Origin: UBA1081 sp045636025
GTDB taxonomy: Bacteria > Bacillota > Clostridia > Oscillospirales > Acutalibacteraceae
Direction of reading: 5' to 3'
Assembly: GCA_045636025.1 (NCBI GenBank)
Contig: JAZTWP010000056.1
Coordinates: 1 to 64,000, forward strand
Length of the DNA: 64,000 bases
In this document: in pieces, positions 26,964 through 34,729 of the stretch
Numbering within the stretch: the stretch's first letter is position 1
Layout: each line of letters starts with the position of its first letter
Translations under genes and position numbers: made by a program
The notes under the pieces: generated by a model
The model's input: only the letters and a program-made list of their open reading frames with translations
Told to the model about the DNA's origin: nothing
Database searches by the model: none

Positions 26964-28064
26964 ATGAAAAAAGTCTTTAAGAAAATATTGATAGTCGCAA
27001 TGGCTGTTGCCTGCGCATTCTGTCTTCAGCTTACAGTAAGCGCAGAAACGGAAGACCTTTTCCCGGGACTTAATCTTGATGATCTTGAAAATATCATCAG
27101 CGGTTTCTTCACAACAGCTCCCAGCGAAGACAATACAACAACAGCCCCCAATGTGACAACAGATCCTAACGCTACAACCGATCCCAATGCCACAACTGAT
27201 ATCGTAAACGATTCAGGCACAGGCTCTGTTACAACGGAAACTCAGGATACAACCATAAATAACTATATTCCGAATAATTCATACCCCACTCAGGCTGTTC
27301 CTACAACTGAGCCGTCAGGTGATGAGGAAGATACATCATTTACATATGAAGGCTCTCTCTCAGACTGGCTTGAAGCTGATTCAGCGGCGATAATTGTTCA
27401 GAATCCCAATGAGAATTTCACTTTGGGCGGTGCGCTTGTCAACAACAACGGCGGAAGTGATGACAACGGTATGTCATGGCAGCAGATAGCTCTCATTGCA
27501 GCGGCAGTTCTGTTTGTAATTCTTGCGGCACTTGTTGTTGCTCTCCTTGTTCAGAAGAATAAGAACAACAATGACGATGATGAGTATTCACCCGTTGTGC
27601 TCAGAGAAGATGACGACACTCCCGACGGTTCCGTTGCTGTTGAAGTTATGACAGCAGAGAGAATCGCTGAGCTTCTCGGCTCAGGCAGAAACGCAGACAG
27701 ATATGTTGCTTCAGACAATAATTCTCTTTACAAAAATGCAGCTCTTATGGATCAGCTTGCTCAGACTTATTCTGATCCTCTCATCAGAAAGTACACAGAT
27801 GAGCCCGTAAGAATGTCTCCCATTGCAAAACTGAGTGAGAATGAAGATGTTTCTGCGGCAGATATCCTCAAGGCAACAGAATCAATGCTTGACGATATCA
27901 TAGGCAAGGAAAAATACGCATCAGACATCAGCGGTGTTGATTTCCTTGATAAAGATATAGATGCGCTTCTCGAAAACACAGAAACAAAGGTTTGTCCCGA
28001 TTGTAATTCACCTGTTTCATCAAGCGATGTTTTCTGTCACTCCTGCGGTGCATACGTCGGTTAA
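26964..28064 (+). CDS. single-pass surface protein with cytoplasmic zinc ribbon
   Basis: A 366-residue protein: signal peptide (cut near VSAE), a Thr/Asn/Pro-rich extracellular part with TDPNATTDPNATTD repeats, a short folded segment (YEGSLSDWLEADSAAI), a membrane helix (about residues 175-197), then about 165 cytoplasmic residues ending in a zinc ribbon (CPDC...CHSC). The zinc ribbon mirrors those at 19380-21576. The layout, outside linker and inside zinc ribbon, could pass information across the membrane, but that is speculation. It is the last gene of the apparent three-gene operon. Confidence 0.75.
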   Translation: MKKVFKKILIVAMAVACAFCLQLTVSAETEDLFPGLNLDDLENIISGFFTTAPSEDNTTTAPNVTTDPNATTDPNATTDIVNDSGTGSVTTETQDTTINNYIPNNSYPTQAVPTTEPSGDEEDTSFTYEGSLSDWLEADSAAIIVQNPNENFTLGGALVNNNGGSDDNGMSWQQIALIAAAVLFVILAALVVALLVQKNKNNNDDDEYSPVVLREDDDTPDGSVAVEVMTAERIAELLGSGRNADRYVASDNNSLYKNAALMDQLAQTYSDPLIRKYTDEPVRMSPIAKLSENEDVSAADILKATESMLDDIIGKEKYASDISGVDFLDKDIDALLENTETKVCPDCNSPVSSSDVFCHSCGAYVG

Positions 28065-28092
28065 TCTGACATACAATTATAATATATAATAT

Positions 28093-28120
28093 AAGGGCGT
28101 CCGTAGGGGCGCCTTTTTTT
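28093..28120 (+). terminator. intrinsic terminator after the surface-protein operon
   Basis: AGGGCGTCC/GGGCGCCT stem with a bulged G, followed by eight T residues, about 30 nt after the stop codon. Confidence 0.75.
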
Positions 28121-28153
28121 TATAATCACAATGCACAATTGATTGGTATAAAA

Positions 28154-28293
28154 CAGTATGGGCGTTAATCTAACACCCGATTTGTCGCAGACAAATAACG
28201 ATTGAAAATCGTTCGATTGTACAATAATAAAATTATTGAAACACCGTTGGTGTTTGCACTTTCGTGCCGTGCGATAAATCATCACCCCTACTG
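28154..28293 (-). repeat. interspersed multi-hairpin element, diverged copy B
   Basis: A 140-bp element bounded by CAGTATGGGCG and CACCCCTACTG. It has the same layout as the other copies but mostly different arms: GGGCGTTA/TAACACCC, TTTGTC-GCA-GACAAA, AACGATT-GAA-AATCGTT, AATAAT-AAA-ATTATT, AAACACC-GTT-GGTGTTT, GCAC-TTTC-GTGC and a decayed GATAAATCATC. It lies upstream of the S10 promoter. Between 28294 and 28464 I see no gene or further structure. Confidence 0.65.
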
Positions 28294-28464
28294 CCAAATT
28301 AATTAATTTTTGCGGGATTTCCCCTATACTATTATATATATAAGACTGTGGGGTATGTCGCATTGTCAACTTGCACAAACGGAGGTATGAAAAATTGTTG
28401 CAGTTGTAGAAATATCCAAAAATCGAAAAAATGCTTATTTTGGGCGATTTTTTTCAAAAAACAC

Positions 28465-28493
28465 TTGCAATTTGTTGACCTATACTGTATAAT
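28465..28493 (+). promoter_or_regulatory. main promoter of the S10-spc-alpha operon
   Basis: TTGCAA (28465-28470) and TATAAT (28488-28493), 17-nt spacer. The likely transcription start is near 28500, giving a leader of about 310 nt before rpsJ. Confidence 0.8.
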
Positions 28494-28499
28494 TACAGA

Positions 28500-28813
28500 G
28501 CATGTGGAAAAGGATAGAGCATAATTATGCCCTTTTTTCACAATGTACCATGCGATGATGTGGGATGTGGCTGCACTTTGATGCAGGAAACTCTCACGGA
28601 GTATGTCCGATTTCAAACCGGGCGAGATCTTCCCCCTGGGGCGTGTTTGTGCCTTAACCACGAAAAAAGCTACCATCGGGATGAGGTATTTTTCTCAAGA
28701 GCCCCGGAAATACTGCGTGTTTCCGGTTTTTATAACGGAGAAACGCGAAACACACGGGTGCGTTGATGAAAAATATCAGGCAAAGCCCGCCAAATTCTTT
28801 AGGAGGCGTAAAA
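28500..28813 (+). promoter_or_regulatory. structured leader of the S10 operon with attenuator
   Basis: The untranslated leader holds a strong terminator: a 10-bp stem (28704-28713 with 28717-28726, one wobble) followed by five T residues. Its right arm can instead pair with GAAACAC at 28747-28753 through GTGTTTC at 28717-28723, a perfect 7-bp antiterminator. An earlier hairpin (AAAAGG...GCATAATTATGC...CCTTTT, 28508-28536) lies just after the start site. The arrangement suggests transcriptional attenuation, perhaps by a ribosomal protein such as L4. The regulator is inference. Confidence 0.65.
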
Positions 28814-29125
28814 ATGGCAGTTAAGGGAAAAATCAGAATCAGACTTAAGGGCTACGATCACAACCTTGTTGACAAGGCAGCAGAAAGAATCGTAGAAACC
28901 GCAAAGCGTACAGGCGCTCAGGTATCAGGTCCCGTACCTCTTCCCACAGAAAAGGAAGTTGTTACAATCCTTCGTGCTGTTCACAAGTACAAGGATAGCC
29001 GTGAACAGTTTGAGCAGCGTACACACAAGAGACTCATTGATATCCTCAGACCTTCAAACAAAACTGTTGAAGCTCTCACAGGTCTCGAACTTCCCGCAGG
29101 TGTGGATATCGAAATCAAGCTGTAA
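28814..29125 (+). CDS. rpsJ: ribosomal protein S10
   Basis: A 103-residue small-subunit protein, also the NusE partner of NusB in antitermination. Recognisable segments are IRIRLKGYDHNLVDKA at the N-terminus, GPVPLPTEKE in the loop region and THKRLIDILRPSNKTVEAL. ATG 28814 was chosen because AGGAGG lies 7 nt upstream and it matches the family start; a longer in-frame opening at 28763 has no ribosome binding site. It is first in the S10 operon, behind the attenuator leader. A 94-nt gap precedes rplC. Confidence 0.97.
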   Translation: MAVKGKIRIRLKGYDHNLVDKAAERIVETAKRTGAQVSGPVPLPTEKEVVTILRAVHKYKDSREQFEQRTHKRLIDILRPSNKTVEALTGLELPAGVDIEIKL

Positions 29126-29219
29126 TTTACAGCAAACAAAATCCGGATATATATACATTATATATACCGCAGGTCAAGTTGACTTGTGTCAACCAATAAT
29201 CTGACAGGAGGAAAAAACA

Positions 29220-29852
29220 ATGGTAAAAGGTATTATCGGTAAGAAAATCGGTATGACTCAGATCTTCGACGCAAACGGCAAAGTTGTTCCCGTTACAGTA
29301 GTTGAAGCTGGTCCTTGCCCGGTAGTCCAGAAGAAGACCGTCGAGGTTGACGGTTACGCCGCAGTTCAGCTCGGCTACGCTGTTCAGAAGCAGCAGCGTG
29401 TTTCAAAGCCCCTCAAGGGTCACTTTGCAAAAGCTGACGTAGCACCCCAGAAAGTTCTCAAGGAGTTCAGATTCGCTGATACTTCTGCTTTCGAAGTAGG
29501 CTCAGTAGTTAAGGCTGATGTCTTCGCAGCAGGTGACAAAGTTGATGTCATCGGCACAAGCAAAGGTAAGGGTACAGCAGGTGCTATCAAGAGATGGAAT
29601 TTCTCAAGACTTAAGGAAACTCACGGTACAGGTCCCGTAGCAAGACACGCAGGTTCACTTGGTGCTTGTTCAGACCCCTCAAGAGTTTACAAGGGAAAGA
29701 AACTCGCAGGTCACCTCGGTGCTGAAAGAGTTACAGTTCAGAATCTTGACATTGTCAAGGTTGATGCAGAAAACAACCTCATCGCTATCAAGGGCGCTAT
29801 TCCCGGTCCCAAAGGCGGCTACGTTGTTATCGCAGATGCAAAGAAAGCGTAA
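29220..29852 (+). CDS. rplC: ribosomal protein L3
   Basis: A 210-residue large-subunit protein that nucleates early 50S assembly near the peptidyl transferase centre. The start KGIIGKKIGMTQIFD and the central GTSKGKG...RWNFSR...THGTG extension are diagnostic. Length is normal. ACAGGAGG precedes the ATG. The 94-nt gap from rpsJ contains no clear terminator, so transcription should continue from the S10 promoter. Confidence 0.97.
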   Translation: MVKGIIGKKIGMTQIFDANGKVVPVTVVEAGPCPVVQKKTVEVDGYAAVQLGYAVQKQQRVSKPLKGHFAKADVAPQKVLKEFRFADTSAFEVGSVVKADVFAAGDKVDVIGTSKGKGTAGAIKRWNFSRLKETHGTGPVARHAGSLGACSDPSRVYKGKKLAGHLGAERVTVQNLDIVKVDAENNLIAIKGAIPGPKGGYVVIADAKKA

Positions 29853-29866
29853 GGAGGAAATAGAAA

Positions 29867-30490
29867 ATGGCTAATATTAAAGTTGTTAATAAGGCCGGCG
29901 AGCAGGTTTCAGAGCTTACTCTCAGCGATGCAATCTTCTCAATCGAGCCCAACACCTCCGCTATGCACATCGCTGTTGTAAATTATCTTGCAAATCAGCG
30001 TCAGGGCACACAGTCAACACTTACAAGATCAGAAGTAAGTGGCGGCGGCAAGAAGCCCTGGAGACAGAAGGGTACAGGTAGAGCTCGTCAGGGTTCAACA
30101 AGAGCACCCCAGTGGTATCACGGCGGTATCGCTCTCGGCCCCAAGCCCAGAAGTTACAGCTTCACAATCAACAAGAAGGTAAGAAGACTTGCTATGAAGT
30201 CAGCATTCTCAGCTAAGCTTGCAGCAGACGAAATCATCGTTCTCGATACATTCGGTCTCGATGCAATCAAGACAAAGGATGTTGCTACAACACTCAAGGC
30301 AATTGAGTCAGGCAAGAAGACACTTATCGTTCTTCCCGAAAAAGACGACGTCATCTTCAAGAGTGCAAGAAACATCGCAGGCGTTAAGGTTTCTCCCGTA
30401 AACACACTCAACGTTTACGATATGCTTAACTGCTCAAAGATCGTTATCCTCAAGGATGCTGTTGCTAAGATCGAGGAGGTATATGCATAA
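29867..30490 (+). CDS. rplD: ribosomal protein L4
   Basis: A 207-residue large-subunit protein with the tunnel-lining extended loop (GGGKKPWRQKGTGRARQGS, then PQWYHGGIALGPKPR). In E. coli, L4 represses its own operon through the S10 leader; here the leader also shows an attenuator, but sequence alone cannot show that L4 acts on it. The stop overlaps the rplW start by one base (TAATG). Confidence 0.97.
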   Translation: MANIKVVNKAGEQVSELTLSDAIFSIEPNTSAMHIAVVNYLANQRQGTQSTLTRSEVSGGGKKPWRQKGTGRARQGSTRAPQWYHGGIALGPKPRSYSFTINKKVRRLAMKSAFSAKLAADEIIVLDTFGLDAIKTKDVATTLKAIESGKKTLIVLPEKDDVIFKSARNIAGVKVSPVNTLNVYDMLNCSKIVILKDAVAKIEEVYA

Positions 30491-30783
30491 TGAAAATTGC
30501 ACAGGATATCATCATCCGCCCTGTTATCACAGAAGAAAGCATGGCAGAAGTTGCTGAAAAGAAGTATACCTTTGAAGTAGCTAAGAGTGCTACAAAGATT
30601 GATGTTGCTAAGGCAGTTGAAAAGCTTTTCGAAGTTAAGGTTGCTAAGGTTAACACAATGAATGTTAAGGGCCACAAGAGAACTTACGGCCGTTTCACAG
30701 GCTACAAGGCTGACTGGAAAAAGGCTATCGTTACTCTTACAGAAGATTCAAAGACAATTGAATTCTTCGACGGAATGTTCTAA
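30490..30783 (+). CDS. rplW: ribosomal protein L23
   Basis: A 97-residue large-subunit protein at the exit of the peptide tunnel, where trigger factor and SRP dock. The opening DIIIRPVITEES and the loop KVNTMNVKGHKRTYGRFTG are typical. It is translationally coupled to rplD and followed by a 107-nt gap with a small hairpin before rplB. Confidence 0.96.
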   Translation: MKIAQDIIIRPVITEESMAEVAEKKYTFEVAKSATKIDVAKAVEKLFEVKVAKVNTMNVKGHKRTYGRFTGYKADWKKAIVTLTEDSKTIEFFDGMF

Positions 30784-30799
30784 TCATTAAAAAATCACA

Positions 30800-30869
30800 A
30801 ATTCAGACGGTGATGTATGGGTGCCGACCGCTAAGCTGTCTGAGATATAAAATCCGTCCGTTTTCGGAC
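30800..30869 (+). promoter_or_regulatory. structured rplW-rplB spacer
   Basis: The gap holds a small hairpin (GTCCG-TTTT-CGGAC, 30856-30869) and an upstream GACGG near 30806 that could pair with the same CCGTC instead. This spacer is unusually long for the cluster. It could be an autoregulatory or RNA-processing site; that is inference. Confidence 0.35.
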
Positions 30870-30890
30870 AAGAAAGGCGAGTGAAAAATA

Positions 30891-31724
30891 ATGGCTATTA
30901 AAGTCTACAAACCGACTACAAACGGCAGAAGAAATATGTCGGTTACAGATTATTCCGGACTTTCAAAGTGCGGCCCCGAAAAGAGCCTTCTTGAACCTCT
31001 TAAGAAGCACTCAGGCCGTAACAGCTACGGAAGAATCACCGTTCGTCATCACGGCGGCGGAAATCGCCAGAAGTACCGTATCATCGATTTCAAGAGAAAT
31101 AAGTTCGGTATCAAGGCAGAAGTTAAAACACTTGAATACGATCCCAATCGTTCAGCAAACATTGCACTTATTCAGTATGAAGACGGTGTTAAGTCTTACA
31201 TCCTTGCTCCCGCAGGTCTTAGCGTAGGCGACACAGTTGTTGCAGGTCCCGAGGCTGATATCAAGGTAGGTAACGCACTTCCCCTTGTTAACATCCCCAC
31301 AGGTACATTCGTACACAACGTTGAGCTTTACCCCGGCAGAGGCGGTCAGCTTGCAAGAGCAGCTGGTAATGCAGCTCAGCTCATGGCTAAAGAAGGCAAC
31401 TATGCTCTTCTCAGACTTCCCTCAGGCGAACTTCGTAACGTTCCCGTTATCTGTATGGCAACTGTTGGTACAGTTGGTAACGCAGACCACGAAAACGTTA
31501 AGATCGGTAAGGCAGGTCGTACACGTCATATGGGTATCCGTCCCACAGTTCGTGGTTCAGTTATGAACCCCTGCGACCATCCTCACGGTGGTGGTGAAGG
31601 TAAGTCACCCATCGGTCGTCCCGGTCCTGTTACACCTTGGGGCAAGCCCGCTCTTGGTTACAAGACTCGTAAGAAATTCAAGCGTTCCGATAAGCTTATC
31701 GTGAGACGCTGCAATGATAAATAA
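30891..31724 (+). CDS. rplB: ribosomal protein L2
   Basis: A 277-residue large-subunit protein needed for subunit joining and peptidyl transferase function. Visible hallmarks are RHHGGGNRQKYRIIDFKRN near residue 50 and GSVMNPCDHPHGGGEGKSP near residue 225, including the conserved His. The C-terminus is Lys/Arg-rich. AGAAAGGCGAG precedes the ATG. Confidence 0.97.
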   Translation: MAIKVYKPTTNGRRNMSVTDYSGLSKCGPEKSLLEPLKKHSGRNSYGRITVRHHGGGNRQKYRIIDFKRNKFGIKAEVKTLEYDPNRSANIALIQYEDGVKSYILAPAGLSVGDTVVAGPEADIKVGNALPLVNIPTGTFVHNVELYPGRGGQLARAAGNAAQLMAKEGNYALLRLPSGELRNVPVICMATVGTVGNADHENVKIGKAGRTRHMGIRPTVRGSVMNPCDHPHGGGEGKSPIGRPGPVTPWGKPALGYKTRKKFKRSDKLIVRRCNDK

Positions 31725-31745
31725 TCGGGAAAGGAGCTATTAATA

Positions 31746-32030
31746 ATGGGTAGAAGTATTAAAAAAGGACCTTACGTGCAGCCCAAGCTGCTCGCAAGAG
31801 TTGAAAAAATGAACGAAGCCGGAGAAAAAATAGTTCTTAAGACATGGAGCAGAAGTTCCACAATTTTCCCGGATTTTGTAGGTCACACATTTGCTGTTCA
31901 TGACGGCAGAAAGCATGTTCCCGTATATGTAACTGAAGATATGGTTGGTCACAAACTCGGTGAATTTGCTCCTACAAGAACATTTAAGGGCCATGCAGGT
32001 TCAAAGACCTCAAATAATGGTAAGAAGTAA
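31746..32030 (+). CDS. rpsS: ribosomal protein S19
   Basis: A 94-residue small-subunit head protein that forms a pair with S13. It shows MGRSIKKGPYV at the start, RSSTIFPDFVGHTFAVHDGR in the middle and a basic tail with FAPTRTFKGHAG. AAAGGAG precedes the ATG, 21 nt after rplB. Confidence 0.97.
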   Translation: MGRSIKKGPYVQPKLLARVEKMNEAGEKIVLKTWSRSSTIFPDFVGHTFAVHDGRKHVPVYVTEDMVGHKLGEFAPTRTFKGHAGSKTSNNGKK

Positions 32031-32048
32031 GTCAAAGGAGTGTAAAAA

Positions 32049-32387
32049 ATGGAAGCAAGAGCAAAAGCGACTTTCGTGCGTATAGCACCTCGTAAGGTCC
32101 AGATCGTTCTCGACCTTATCAGAAACAAGCCCGCTGATGAAGCTATGGCAATCCTTAAGTACACACCCAAGGCTGCGTGTGAACCCCTTGCAAAGCTTCT
32201 TAAATCAGCTATGGCAAATGCTGAAAACAACTATGATATGGACGTTTCCAGACTTTATGTTGCAGAATGCAGCGTATGTCAGGGACCCACACTTAAGAGA
32301 ATCAGACCCAGATCAAAGGGCCGTGCGTATAGAATCAACAAGAAGACATCGCACATCAACCTTGTTCTGAGAGAGTCTGAAGAATAA
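32049..32387 (+). CDS. rplV: ribosomal protein L22
   Basis: A 112-residue large-subunit protein whose beta-hairpin lines the exit tunnel. Typical features are RIAPRKVQIVLDLIRNK at the N-terminus and the C-terminal hairpin with RIRPRSKGRAYRINKKTSH. AAAGGAG precedes the ATG. Confidence 0.97.
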   Translation: MEARAKATFVRIAPRKVQIVLDLIRNKPADEAMAILKYTPKAACEPLAKLLKSAMANAENNYDMDVSRLYVAECSVCQGPTLKRIRPRSKGRAYRINKKTSHINLVLRESEE

Positions 32388-32408
32388 TCGGGGAGGAGGA
32401 CAAATAAC

Positions 32409-33089
32409 ATGGGACAGAAAATTAATCCTACCGGTTTAAGAATCGGCGTAATCAAAGATTGGGAATCCCGTTGGTACGCAGACAAGAAGGACTTCGGTTC
32501 AAATCTTGTTGACGACTACAATCTTCGTGAGTATCTCCTCAAGGCACTTGCACCCGCAGGTGTACCCAAGGTTGAGATCGAAAGAGATCCCAAGAGAGTT
32601 CGTGTAAACATCCACTGTGCTAAGCCCGGCATGGTAATCGGCAGAGGCGGTGCAGAAATCGAAAAGCTCAAGTCAAAGTGCAAAGAGCTTCTCGGTGGTG
32701 ACAAGGAAGTTTTCATCAACATCATTGAAATCAAGCAGCCCGATGCAAATGCACAGCTCGTTGCAGAAAACATCGCAGCACAGCTTGAAAGACGTGTATC
32801 TTTCCGTCGTGCCCTCAAGCAGGCAATCGGCAGAACAATGAAGCTTGGTGCTAAGGGTATCAAGACTCAGGTTAGCGGCAGACTTGGCGGCGCAGAAATC
32901 GCACGTAGCGAAACATACCATGAAGGCACAATTCCTCTTCAGACAATTCGTGCTGACATCGACTACGGTTTCGCAGAAGCACACACAACTTACGGCCGTA
33001 TAGGCGTTAAAGTATGGCTCTACCGCGGTGAAGTTCTTCGTGACACTCGCAGAGTAGGCTCAAGAAAAGATAAGAAAGAGAGGGCTTGA
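32409..33089 (+). CDS. rpsC: ribosomal protein S3
   Basis: A 226-residue small-subunit protein at the mRNA entry site. The start MGQKINPTGLRIG, the KH-domain loop MVIGRGGAEIEKL and the C-terminal GRLGGAEIARSE are diagnostic. The stop lies 2 nt before the rplP start, so the two are translationally close. Confidence 0.97.
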   Translation: MGQKINPTGLRIGVIKDWESRWYADKKDFGSNLVDDYNLREYLLKALAPAGVPKVEIERDPKRVRVNIHCAKPGMVIGRGGAEIEKLKSKCKELLGGDKEVFINIIEIKQPDANAQLVAENIAAQLERRVSFRRALKQAIGRTMKLGAKGIKTQVSGRLGGAEIARSETYHEGTIPLQTIRADIDYGFAEAHTTYGRIGVKVWLYRGEVLRDTRRVGSRKDKKERA

Positions 33090-33091
33090 TA

Positions 33092-33517
33092 ATGTTACTT
33101 CCTAAGCGCGTTAAATACCGCAGAGTACAGAGAGGCCGCCTTACAGGTAAGGCAATGCGTGGTAACAAAGTTAACTACGGTGACTTCGGTCTTGTAGCAC
33201 TTGAGCCCGCTTGGATCACATCAAACCAGATTGAAGCTGCCCGTATCGCTATGACAAGATACACAAAGAGAGGCGGTAAGGTTTGGATCAAAATATTCCC
33301 CGATAAGCCGATCACAGAAAAACCCGCTGAAACTCGAATGGGTTCAGGTAAAGGTTCACCGGAATATTGGGTAGCAGTTGTTAAACCCGGCAGAGTTATG
33401 TTTGAAGTTGCCGGCGTAAGCGAAGAAGTAGCTCGTGAAGCTATGCGTCTCGCTGCAAACAAACTTCCCATCAAGTGTAAGTTTGTAACTAAGGAAGAAC
33501 AGGGTGGTGAGCAGTAA
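33092..33517 (+). CDS. rplP: ribosomal protein L16
   Basis: A 141-residue large-subunit protein that helps position the A-site tRNA. The start MLLPKRVKYRRVQRG and later RMGSGKGSPEYWVAVVKPG are typical. ATG 33092 was chosen to match the family start; a TTG two codons upstream overlaps the rpsC stop. Its stop overlaps the rpmC start by one base. Confidence 0.97.
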   Translation: MLLPKRVKYRRVQRGRLTGKAMRGNKVNYGDFGLVALEPAWITSNQIEAARIAMTRYTKRGGKVWIKIFPDKPITEKPAETRMGSGKGSPEYWVAVVKPGRVMFEVAGVSEEVAREAMRLAANKLPIKCKFVTKEEQGGEQ

Positions 33518-33720
33518 TGAAAGCCAGTGAAATCAGAAAAATGTCCGCCCAGGAGTTGGATGCTAAGCTTCTTGAGCTGAAGGACGAGCTTTTCAAGCTG
33601 CGCTTCCAGCAGGCCATCAACCAGCTCGAAAACCCCACACGTATCAGTGCCGTAAAGAAGGATATCGCAAGAATCCTTACTGTTCAGCGTGACGTTGAAC
33701 TCCACGGCAAAGATGCTTGA
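33517..33720 (+). CDS. rpmC: ribosomal protein L29
   Basis: A 67-residue helical large-subunit protein near the tunnel exit. It shows the family pattern MKASEIRKMSAQELDAKL, then LKDELFKLRFQ and the C-terminal ISAVKKDIARILTV. It is translationally coupled to rplP (TAATG). Confidence 0.96.
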   Translation: MKASEIRKMSAQELDAKLLELKDELFKLRFQQAINQLENPTRISAVKKDIARILTVQRDVELHGKDA

Positions 33721-33737
33721 TAAGGAGGATATCGGTA

Positions 33738-33992
33738 ATGGACAGAAATTTAAGAAAAACTCGTGTCGGCATGGTAACAAGCGACAAGATGGATAAGACA
33801 GTTGTCGTTTCAATCAAAGACCGTGTAAGACATCCGCTTTATAAGAAAATCGTTAACCGTACTATCAAGCTTAAGGCTCATGATGAACTTAACGAGTGTG
33901 GTATCGGTGACCGTGTAAAAGTGATGGAAACCCGTCCTCTTTCAAAAGACAAGAGATGGCGTGTTGTAGAAATCATCGAGAAAGCTAAATAA
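33738..33992 (+). CDS. rpsQ: ribosomal protein S17
   Basis: An 84-residue OB-fold small-subunit protein. It begins MDRNLRKTRVGMVTSDKMDKT and has the basic segment HPLYKKIVNRTIKLKAHD. ATG 33738 was chosen because AAGGAGG lies about 9 nt upstream; the earlier in-frame start overlaps the rpmC stop and is not family-like. Confidence 0.96.
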   Translation: MDRNLRKTRVGMVTSDKMDKTVVVSIKDRVRHPLYKKIVNRTIKLKAHDELNECGIGDRVKVMETRPLSKDKRWRVVEIIEKAK

Positions 33993-34004
33993 GGAGGACT
34001 ACCC

Positions 34005-34373
34005 ATGGTACAGCAGCAGACACTTCTCAAGGTTGCTGACAACACAGGTGCTAAAGAAATTATGTGCATCCGTGTTCTCGGTGGTACCGGCAGAAGATAT
34101 GCCAATATCGGCGATGTTATTGTAGCATCTGTTAAGAAGGCTACACCCGGCGGCGTTGTTAAAAAAGGCGATGTAGTTAAGGCCGTAGTTGTCCGTTCAG
34201 CTAAGGGCGTTCGCCGTGATGACGGCACATACATCCGTTTCGATGAAAACGCAGCCGTAATCATTAAGGAAGATAAGAACCCGAAGGGTACACGAATCTT
34301 TGGACCTGTAGCAAGAGAGCTTAGAGATAATGAATATACAAAGATCCTTAGCCTTGCTCCTGAGGTTCTGTAA
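34005..34373 (+). CDS. rplN: ribosomal protein L14
   Basis: A 122-residue large-subunit protein at the subunit interface. It starts MVQQQTLLKVADNTGAKE and contains VVVRSAKGVRRDDGTYIRFDENAA in two conserved blocks. Length is exact for the bacterial family. AAGGAGG precedes the ATG. Confidence 0.97.
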   Translation: MVQQQTLLKVADNTGAKEIMCIRVLGGTGRRYANIGDVIVASVKKATPGGVVKKGDVVKAVVVRSAKGVRRDDGTYIRFDENAAVIIKEDKNPKGTRIFGPVARELRDNEYTKILSLAPEVL

Positions 34374-34388
34374 TCGGGAGGTATAATG

Positions 34389-34712
34389 ATGAGTAAAGTA
34401 CATGTAAAGACCGGCGATAAGGTTGTAGTTATCAACGGTAAAGATCGTGGCACACAGGGTAAGGTGCTTCAGGTAAGCCCCTCCGAAGGCAAAGTCATCG
34501 TTGAAGGTGTTAACATTGTTTCAAAGCATGTTAAACCCAGAAAGATGGGCGAAGCAGGCGGAATCATCAAGGCTGAAAGTGCACTCTACGCTGACAAGGT
34601 TCAGCTCGTTTGCCCCAAGTGCGGCAGACCCACAAGAGTAGGCCACATCATTGAAAACGGCAAGAAGTTCCGTGTTTGTAAGAAAGCCGATTGCGGCGCT
34701 AAGTTTGAATAA
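34389..34712 (+). CDS. rplX: ribosomal protein L24, zinc-binding form
   Basis: A 107-residue KOW-domain protein that starts 50S assembly. The KOW motif reads VHVKTGDKVVVINGKDRG. The C-terminal half has four Cys residues in a ribbon-like spacing (CPKC ... CKKADC), as in zinc-binding L24 forms. Two ATGs are adjacent; 34389 leaves a better 6-nt gap from GGAGGT than 34386. Confidence 0.95.
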   Translation: MSKVHVKTGDKVVVINGKDRGTQGKVLQVSPSEGKVIVEGVNIVSKHVKPRKMGEAGGIIKAESALYADKVQLVCPKCGRPTRVGHIIENGKKFRVCKKADCGAKFE

Positions 34713-34729
34713 TAAGGAGGAGCATTACA

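Noticed and set aside
28387..28524. 45-codon frame preceded by GGAGGT
   Set aside because: The GGAGGT touches the ATG with no spacer, and the frame runs through the S10 promoter, so it is unlikely to be translated.
28527..28766. 79-codon open frame in the S10 leader
   Set aside because: It has no ribosome binding site or family resemblance and overlaps the attenuator structure; the leader is better explained as untranslated RNA.
33878..34453. 191-codon minus-strand frame opposite rplN and rpsQ
   Set aside because: It spans two strongly supported ribosomal protein genes on the other strand and has no independent support.
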